Source of the DNA: SAR324 cluster bacterium
GTDB lineage: Bacteria > SAR324 > XYD2-FULL-50-16
DNA: 15,512 nucleotides
Assembly: GCA_002401295.1 (NCBI GenBank)
Contig: NVSR01000056.1
Coordinates: forward strand, 1 to 15,512
Direction: 5' to 3'
The notes below the pieces were generated by a model. That model was not told where the DNA came from and searched no databases. It saw nothing but the letters and a program-made list of their open reading frames with translations. The position numbers and the translations under genes are program-made. Shown here one piece after another: positions 1 through 5,221 of this stretch (positions are counted from its first letter, which is position 1; each line of letters starts with the position of its first letter).

Positions 1-291
1 TTTTATTTTTAAAATATAATTGCCATTTACGCCTCTAAGTAACGACCGATCCATAAACTTATCAATTTTAAATTAATGCCCCATAATTTAAATAAATTAA
101 AATACCTAAAGCTTTATTTTGTTAAGATTAATTAAAAGCCCCGGCTTCAGTCAATACTAAACCGAAAAATGGCATACTTTCAAAGATATATGTAGTATAA
201 GTAAGGGGGAAAGAACACTACAAGTACAGGTGTTATATTTTCGTTAGAGTTAGTACGAATACGAATATCAAGGCAGTATATATTATTTTTA
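1..291. other. AT-rich non-coding lead-in to the DUF3011 gene
   Basis: No gene is supported here. The stretch is strikingly AT-rich (line 1-60 has 17 G/C by hand count) compared with the rest of the window. It contains a small GC hairpin at 136-147 (AAGCC-CC-GGCTT) that is followed by a T-run when read on the minus strand. A purine-rich AAGGGGGAAAG at 203-213 looks like a ribosome binding site but has no ATG, GTG or TTG at a usable distance. A TATAAG at 196-201 resembles a -10 box but has no convincing -35 partner. Confidence 0.5.
136..147 (-). terminator. possible weak minus-strand terminator hairpin
   Basis: AAGCC and GGCTT pair around a CC loop (or form a 4-bp stem with a CCCG loop). Read on the minus strand the hairpin is followed by TTTTAATT, the layout of a short intrinsic terminator. 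No minus-strand gene is visible immediately to its right, so it may be a relic or chance. Confidence 0.25.
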
Positions 292-1260
292 ATGTTTTTA
301 ATTTTATTTAGCAATATTGTCATATTGCAGAATTCATCAGCCCAAATTGCAACTCATCAAAATAGCAATAATCAAGGCGCAAGAGGAGAATTAAAAAACC
401 TGCACAATGATAAATACAAGGAAAAGTATTACTACCACAATAATAACCAAACAGTTATTTGCGAATCCAGGCGTGGCAAACGTGCTTATTGTCAGGCAAA
501 TACACAATATGGTGTAAGTTTTCTCAGACAATTCTCTAGATCAACTTGTGATTACAACTGGGGTTATGACCAAAGTGGTATTTGGGTTGATCATGGTTGT
601 GCTGCCGAATTTGGTCTTAATTATGGCTGGGATCAACCAGATGCGGATGGCAATATTATGACTTGTGACTCTGATAATTATCAACGCAAATATTGTCCAG
701 CCTATCTTGGAGGCAGGGATGTCTTTATACTTCGACAAATGAGTAAATCTTCATGTCTAAATAGTTGGGGTTATGATAGAAATGGCATATGGGTAACAAA
801 TGGATGTAGGGCTGAGTTTGTAGTAGAGGACAAGCATGGCAGTCAAAATAACATTGTTATTTGTAGTTCCAGAAATTTACGTTTTCAGTCGTGTCATGCT
901 GATACTCGTGGTGGTGTTGAGTTTATCAGACAGCTCTCAAGAAATAGTTGTAATGGCAATTGGGGCTATGATCAACATGAAATATGGGTAACCAACGGTT
1001 GTAGAGCTAAATTTAAACTAAAAAAATATAATCACCACAACAATCGACATGATACTCAGGATACCGTTAGGTGTTCGTCAAAACGCAACCAAAAAAGAAT
1101 ATGCCCGGCAGATACATCTGGTGGCGTACGGTTGACAAAACAAAGATCTAAAGCCAGTTGCAGAGGAAACTGGGGATATACCCCCAATCATATTTGGGTT
1201 AACAATGGCTGTAGAGCAACTTTTAAACTGTATGGGAATAGCTATGGAAATCATACCTAA
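292..1260 (+). CDS. secreted protein with four DUF3011 repeats
   Basis: The protein has 322 residues: an apparent signal peptide (hydrophobic residues 1-13, likely cleavage after A17 in NSSAQ), an Asn/Lys-rich linker, and four DUF3011-type units at about residues 53-109, 121-177, 187-243 and 257-313. Each unit has four cysteines (C57/67/86/103, C125/135/155/172, C191/201/220/237, C261/271/290/307), a central RQxS motif and a W-G-Y...IWV..GC.A.F core. These probably form disulfides in the periplasm or outside the cell. The family has no established function; a binding or structural role is inference. The start is uncertain: there is no good RBS, the n-region has no basic residue, and the frame stays open upstream to 205 without a standard start codon. 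The last nine residues (314-322) lie outside the repeat and are antisense to the neighbouring membrane-protein gene, so the natural C-terminus may be lost. Confidence 0.8.
   Translation: MFLILFSNIVILQNSSAQIATHQNSNNQGARGELKNLHNDKYKEKYYYHNNNQTVICESRRGKRAYCQANTQYGVSFLRQFSRSTCDYNWGYDQSGIWVDHGCAAEFGLNYGWDQPDADGNIMTCDSDNYQRKYCPAYLGGRDVFILRQMSKSSCLNSWGYDRNGIWVTNGCRAEFVVEDKHGSQNNIVICSSRNLRFQSCHADTRGGVEFIRQLSRNSCNGNWGYDQHEIWVTNGCRAKFKLKKYNHHNNRHDTQDTVRCSSKRNQKRICPADTSGGVRLTKQRSKASCRGNWGYTPNHIWVNNGCRATFKLYGNSYGNHT
448..1230 (+). repeat. four tandem DUF3011 coding units (about 200 bp each)
   Basis: The units lie at about 448-618, 652-822, 850-1020 and 1060-1230, with starts 198 to 210 bp apart. They are clearly related at protein level (Cys spacing 10, 19-20, 17) but diverged in DNA, so the duplication is old. 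The fourth unit is the most degenerate: its RQxS is KQRS and its WGYD is WGYT. Confidence 0.8.
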
Positions 1261-2031
1261 AGGCATGACAATCAGCTGTAAGATCAGATCCAGATCCTGC
1301 ACCCCTAATAATTGAGAAACCAGGATAAAGAGATAAGCAAAAAGGCCGTGAGTGATGATGGCCAGCACTAAGCAACCCAGCAAACTTTTCCACTTTTTCT
1401 GATACCCCTTGAAATTCCTATAAAGTTTCAAGAGAGCTTGGGAGAAAGGTAGCTTCTTCAGGAGACGAACTATAGGATCCCGATCTTCTTTAAAAGGTAT
1501 AAAAACTATGGCATAGAAAAAGAGGGTTCCACAGAATAGAACCAAGATCATACCGACTAAGGGATAGAGCTTAGGATGCTCCAGAACCCAGTCATACTGG
1601 AGAAGAATCGCACCAAAGGAAATGATGATTAACCCGAACAAACCGGTAAAGCGATCAATGAGTAGAGAAACCACAATTTTTGATTTGCTGTGCTCCTGTT
1701 CCCCATTTACGATGTAATACCCCTTGACCACATCGCCACTGACGGCTCCCGGTAAGGTGGAATTAAAAAAGTTACCGATCCAGGTCAGGATTCCTGTCCT
1801 CATAAGGGGTACATGCACAGAGATACCCCGTAATAATACCCACCAACGAATGGCACTGAGTGGCAAAATGAGCATCACTAAGATAGCCAGCATTTCAAAA
1901 AGTACAGCCGGTGACTGCCAAAGATAGGTCAAACGTTGGAAGTCCAGACGCCCACTCTCCGCCATATAATAGATAATGCCTCCGGTAAAGGAGAACTTAA
2001 CCAATGTAAAAAGAAGTTTTTTGAAATTCAT
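1078..2031 (-). CDS. lysylphosphatidylglycerol synthase TM-region (UPF0104-type) protein, C-terminally truncated
   Basis: This is an integral membrane protein of the LPG-synthase TM/flippase-like family (PF03706 type). Hydrophobic segments lie at about residues 7-24, 41-61, 119-143, 156-180, 215-243 and 249-267. Family-like motifs are the NxxLPGxxSGDVVK region (90-103) and LLIDRFTGL (123-131). Residues up to I267 (MISIAIPI, nt 1231) match the family, in which SPGGLG and the final helices normally follow. Instead the frame reads 50 residues antisense to the DUF3011 gene, which are unlikely to be native. The protein has therefore probably lost about 60-70 residues and may be a pseudogene; the conserved part is 1231-2031. 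The ATG at 2031 has no strong RBS. It lies 129 bp downstream of the kinase gene on the same strand and may be cotranscribed with it. Members move or anchor lipids; the exact substrate here is unknown. Confidence 0.75.
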   Translation of the reverse strand: MNFKKLLFTLVKFSFTGGIIYYMAESGRLDFQRLTYLWQSPAVLFEMLAILVMLILPLSAIRWWVLLRGISVHVPLMRTGILTWIGNFFNSTLPGAVSGDVVKGYYIVNGEQEHSKSKIVVSLLIDRFTGLFGLIIISFGAILLQYDWVLEHPKLYPLVGMILVLFCGTLFFYAIVFIPFKEDRDPIVRLLKKLPFSQALLKLYRNFKGYQKKWKSLLGCLVLAIITHGLFAYLFILVSQLLGVQDLDLILQLIVMPLGMISIAIPIQFKSCSTAIVNPNMIGGISPVSSATGFRSLFCQPYATRCICRAYSFLVAF

Positions 2032-2160
2032 GCTGGATTGAACCGCTGGTCGATATGGGAGTAACGATTGAGGATAAGAGTGAATTCTATTGATTCCACT
2101 TCCGGTTGGTCAACTGAAGAATTCCTCTCATGCAAAGCTGCGCCCTAAAAGGGGAAGCGA

Positions 2161-3978
2161 CTACAACCCGGGGTTTTTAGGGTAATAATCAGCTGGCATT
2201 GCCATGATTAAAGGAAAGACCCTGGTGTCCTTATAAGGCAACTTCATATATCCCGAAATCCCCAACCCATCAATTTCCGGTACCAAACTGATGATTTGAT
2301 CCATGCACTTTTGAAACTCTTTTTCCCGCTGAGGATTCATCAATACATAGTAACTATGTATTTTCAGATGCTTGGGTAAACTTTCAAAAATAATAAAACC
2401 TGTATGATGAATCTTGTTGAGACGGGTAATAACCTCCAAAACCGATGAGGGTAACTTCAAAAATTCATCGGGATCATCACCATCTTCAAAGTAAGAATGC
2501 CAGCGAGTATCATCATTGGGGCGAGGGCTGGCATTCACTTCAAAGGGAATGCTCATTGCTTCCGCAGGCATGAAAGGCTGATCCAGGGAGTCACGATAAA
2601 AATGTAATGTATCTCGTGCTTTAAAAAGGCAACTCTTGAAAATCCCGACGCGGTGAATGGAACGCGCCAGGGTGATCATATTATTAACGGAAGAATAGAA
2701 GGAGTCCTTCAATTCCTCATTAAAAAGGTTCAAATTCGAATCAATAAAAACAGCATCATCATCCCACCTGATAACTAAACCACCTACCACAGGAAATTTC
2801 CCCAGACGACTGACTGAAGCCAGGAACGCTCGTTCCGTTTTACCCATACCAGCCAAAAAGTTCTTATAATATTTGTCCAGTTCGACATTATCGACTGCTT
2901 CCAGAAGATTTTCTTCACTTTCCTCCCGCAGGAAACTACGCCGCCCATTATAGACCACCGTATCCATTTTTCCCGGATATTCCCGTAACCAAACGGGGAT
3001 GGCTACTGGTGGCAATGAGCTCGGAAAATCCTTAAACACAATGTGCTTCATATAGGCCATATTCCGCAGGAAGTAATCTCCCCCCTGATTACGTCGCTTG
3101 GGATCTTCATCCAGCATAGCTTCCAGTGTTTTGGCAAACTCCACAGGCAAGCCGAGAGCCGTCGGTGGAATAGCCTGATGCCCAAAGCGACAAGATTGCC
3201 CCGATGCCAAGGCATAAAGGGTTCCCGCTACACCCTGTTCATCAAAACGAGGAGAGGACAGCTCCCCATTTATTTGTTCCTCACCTATGAAATAGACATC
3301 ACCCAAACGAGCATTCGTTTGCTGCAGGTCGGAAGACATGAGGTCCATTACATTTTTGGTGATGTATTGATTATGCTCATCAATCTGAGCAAATACACTG
3401 GAGCCCCAATCAATCAAACCGATTTGTTCCGTTTCCGGATCAAAGACAATATTAGAGGGTTTGATATCACCATGCACAATAGGAGTACCCAATTTATTTC
3501 CCTGGTTGTTCCGGAGATCCATAAGAATCTCTGCTAGTTGGCCCGCTATCTTCAGTATTAATCGGGGTTCTAATTTCCCTTGTTCCAGGCAATACTCTTC
3601 CAGATTGATCCCTTTGACTCTTTCCATGACCAGAATCGCTTGTTTCCTGATCCTCTGGAAATCAATCACCTTCGGCACTAGTGGGTGATCCACTTGCTGC
3701 TGCATAAAGGCTTCTTCCTCTAAACGATCCTGGACTTTCCGTGGGAGATTGATGCGGGAAAATTTAAAGACATATCGTTTTCCCTGCTCTGTCGTTCCTC
3801 CAAAGACAAAGCCAAAAGCCCCTTTCCCGATAAATTCTATCTGAGAGAACCCCAACTGCTCCAATTGCTGCTGACAAAGTTCTGTCCAATCAATGAGCTT
3901 CTGAGCATCATCATGGCTCAGTAGATAGATAGATTGTTCCTCTGGAATGTAAAATTGCTTTAAGTTGGGAGTTTGCAT
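2161..3978 (-). CDS. Hanks-type Ser/Thr protein kinase with unrecognised C-terminal half
   Basis: In the 605-residue form starting at the ATG, the kinase domain occupies about residues 30-300. It shows the glycine loop GKGAFGFV (51-58), the ATP lysine K72 (VFKFSR), the catalytic loop HGDIKPSN (169-176; D171, K173, N176) and the metal-binding DWG (190-192). The HRD arginine is glycine and DFG is DWG, so activation-loop control is probably non-canonical, but the catalytic Lys/Asp/Asn/Asp set is present. Residues from about 320 to 605 resemble nothing I know. They are rich in charged and aromatic residues and have no transmembrane segment, so the enzyme is likely cytosolic. The start is unsure: a TTG at 4008 gives 615 residues, but neither start has a good RBS and ATG is preferred. 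The membrane-protein gene follows 129 bp downstream on the same strand. Confidence 0.8.
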   Translation of the reverse strand: MQTPNLKQFYIPEEQSIYLLSHDDAQKLIDWTELCQQQLEQLGFSQIEFIGKGAFGFVFGGTTEQGKRYVFKFSRINLPRKVQDRLEEEAFMQQQVDHPLVPKVIDFQRIRKQAILVMERVKGINLEEYCLEQGKLEPRLILKIAGQLAEILMDLRNNQGNKLGTPIVHGDIKPSNIVFDPETEQIGLIDWGSSVFAQIDEHNQYITKNVMDLMSSDLQQTNARLGDVYFIGEEQINGELSSPRFDEQGVAGTLYALASGQSCRFGHQAIPPTALGLPVEFAKTLEAMLDEDPKRRNQGGDYFLRNMAYMKHIVFKDFPSSLPPVAIPVWLREYPGKMDTVVYNGRRSFLREESEENLLEAVDNVELDKYYKNFLAGMGKTERAFLASVSRLGKFPVVGGLVIRWDDDAVFIDSNLNLFNEELKDSFYSSVNNMITLARSIHRVGIFKSCLFKARDTLHFYRDSLDQPFMPAEAMSIPFEVNASPRPNDDTRWHSYFEDGDDPDEFLKLPSSVLEVITRLNKIHHTGFIIFESLPKHLKIHSYYVLMNPQREKEFQKCMDQIISLVPEIDGLGISGYMKLPYKDTRVFPLIMAMPADYYPKNPGL

Positions 3979-4020
3979 AACTTCTGGGGCGGCTCGGGTT
4001 CCTTCCAATATTTTGAATAA

Positions 4021-4035
4021 GGATAAAGGTTATCC
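4021..4035. promoter_or_regulatory. GGATAA-N3-TTATCC inverted repeat in the kinase leader
   Basis: This is a perfect 6-bp inverted repeat with a 3-nt spacer. It lies between the putative minus-strand -10 box (4063-4068) and the kinase start. It could be an operator or a small hairpin near the ribosome binding region. No regulator is identified. Confidence 0.35.
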
Positions 4036-4062
4036 AAAGTGAATGCAGTACCCTCAAGCGAT

Positions 4063-4068
4063 ATTATA
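4063..4068 (-). promoter_or_regulatory. candidate -10 box (TATAAT) for the kinase gene
   Basis: The minus strand reads a perfect TATAAT here, 84 nt upstream of the ATG at 3978. No convincing -35 hexamer lies 16-18 nt upstream, so this is only a partial promoter match. Confidence 0.35.
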
Positions 4069-4176
4069 ACTGACACTAAGACACAAGAGAGCTTTCTTGC
4101 TTTTGAATATTGATTTATTTTTGTTTTTTATCAGTTACTTAACAGCTTATAGACTGATTTATCTTCACTAAATATT

Positions 4177-4206
4177 TTGAAGATTTCCCAGTAAAATAGT
4201 TAAAAT
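4177..4206 (+). promoter_or_regulatory. candidate promoter for ppa
   Basis: TTGAAG (4177-4182), an 18-nt spacer and TAAAAT (4201-4206) resemble sigma-70 boxes with 4/6 and 5/6 matches. The implied leader is about 130 nt. A perfect TTGACA at 4265-4270 is nearer the gene but lacks a good -10 at the right spacing. Confidence 0.3.
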
Positions 4207-4244
4207 AACCGAGGGTCCAGGGCGCTGTGTGAAATCATTTCCAC

Positions 4245-4261
4245 TCTTTTCCTAGAAAAGA
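4245..4261. promoter_or_regulatory. inverted repeat TCTTTTC-CTA-GAAAAGA upstream of ppa
   Basis: Perfect 7-bp arms surround a 3-nt centre, between the candidate promoter and the ppa start. It could be an operator or a leader hairpin; there is no T-run to make it a terminator. Confidence 0.35.
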
Positions 4262-4340
4262 CTGTTGACACGGGCGCGGATTCAATTGAAAGTGGGCCGT
4301 ACTTATTCAACATAAATATCAATGACACGAGAAGGTTTTT

Positions 4341-5006
4341 ATGAGTCAGGACAAACTCTTAGATTATATCAGTAAGGTATTTAAGCCCCATCCTTGGCAT
4401 GGTATCAAAATGGAAACAGATCGAGAAGGTGAGGTACATGCCTTCATCGAGATCGTTCCTACAGATACGGTCAAGTATGAAATGGATAAGGAGTCGGGAT
4501 ATCTTAAAGTCGACCGACCTCAAAAGTTTTCCAACATTATACCATCTCTTTACGGCTTTGTTCCTCAGACTTATTGCTGGGATAAAACAGCTGCTTATTC
4601 CAATGAAAAAACGGGACGAACAGACTTGGTTGGTGATGGTGACGCATTAGATATCTGTGTTTTAACGGAAAAAGCCATTAACCATGGTGACTTGATCCTC
4701 TCCGCCATTCCGATTGGTGGCTTCCGCATGATCGACGGCGATGAAGCGGATGATAAGATTATTGCCATTCTACGTGACGATCCTCTTTATGGTGCGATCA
4801 AAGACATCGAAAACTGCCCTCAGCCAGTAATCGATCGCCTGGTTCATTACTTCCTGACTTACAAGCAGATTCCTGGTGTCAGCGATAAAGCGACTTGTGA
4901 AATTACTCATATCTATGGTCGTGAAGAAGCTTGGAAAGTATTAAAACTTTCCAGTGAAGATTACCATGATCAGCATGATTATAAGAGCACTTTATTAGGA
5001 CAATAG
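4341..5006 (+). CDS. ppa: inorganic pyrophosphatase (soluble, family I)
   Basis: This cytosolic, Mg2+-dependent enzyme hydrolyses pyrophosphate to two phosphates, pulling biosynthetic reactions forward. Active-site residues of the family can be placed by comparison with the E. coli enzyme: E37, K45, E47, R59, Y71, the metal-binding D99-G-D101-x-x-D104 signature, D132, D137 and Y174-K175. At 221 residues it is longer than the E. coli enzyme. The additional sequence includes the stretch between Y71 and the DGD motif (about 75-98) and a C-terminal tail, as in the longer eukaryote-like bacterial subgroup. The start is well supported by GAGAAGG at 4329-4335, five bases before the ATG. It appears monocistronic, with hairpins directly after the stop. 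Confidence 0.95.
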   Translation: MSQDKLLDYISKVFKPHPWHGIKMETDREGEVHAFIEIVPTDTVKYEMDKESGYLKVDRPQKFSNIIPSLYGFVPQTYCWDKTAAYSNEKTGRTDLVGDGDALDICVLTEKAINHGDLILSAIPIGGFRMIDGDEADDKIIAILRDDPLYGAIKDIENCPQPVIDRLVHYFLTYKQIPGVSDKATCEITHIYGREEAWKVLKLSSEDYHDQHDYKSTLLGQ

Positions 5007-5023
5007 GGATCCTTCGGGATACC
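5007..5023 (+). terminator. UUCG-capped hairpin just after the ppa stop
   Basis: GGATCC-TTCG-GGATACC forms a 6-bp stem with one bulged A and an extra-stable C(UUCG)G loop. It begins at the first base after the ppa stop codon. There is no T-run, so it may protect the 3' end or cause pausing rather than terminate alone. Confidence 0.45.
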
Positions 5024-5044
5024 TGTTCCTAGACCTGCCCTGTA

Positions 5045-5084
5045 TTGAAAGTTAGCCGGTTTTTAACAATCGGCTGACTTTTAA
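5045..5084 (+). terminator. rho-independent terminator of ppa
   Basis: TTGAAAGTTAGCCG pairs with CGGCTGACTTTTAA (two G-T wobbles) around a short AT-rich loop, with a T-run at the end of the 3' arm and an A-run in the 5' arm. The structure looks bidirectional and lies 38 nt after the ppa stop. Confidence 0.7.
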
Positions 5085-5117
5085 GCTCCTCCAGTCTCTT
5101 CCTGTTATTTTTTCCTT

Positions 5118-5156
5118 GAAGTTCAATACTCTAAAGCCTTAGAGGTTGAGTTTTTT
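5118..5156 (+). terminator. second terminator hairpin before the U32 gene
   Basis: CTCTAA-AGCC-TTAGAG forms a perfect 6-bp stem with a 4-nt loop. Outer TCAA/TTGA pairing extends it across a small internal mismatch, and TTTTTT follows at 5151-5156. It either backs up the previous terminator or ends leader transcription into the next gene. Confidence 0.6.
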
Positions 5157-5221
5157 CAGCTACTAACTGAGAATAAAGTTTACTGACCTTCTGCTTGAAT
5201 CCCCTTTTAAAGACCTAGTTA

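Noticed and set aside
1078..1230. Last 50 residues of the membrane-protein frame as a real C-terminal domain
   Set aside because: They are antisense to the fourth DUF3011 unit, polar, Cys-rich and unlike the family; best read as run-on past a breakpoint.
3043..3688. Plus-strand open frames inside the kinase gene
   Set aside because: Shadow frames antisense to a kinase with recognisable motifs; no RBS or family resemblance.
4265..4270. TTGACA as the -35 box of ppa
   Set aside because: No acceptable -10 hexamer at 16-18 nt; the best partner (CATAAA) is about 40 nt downstream.
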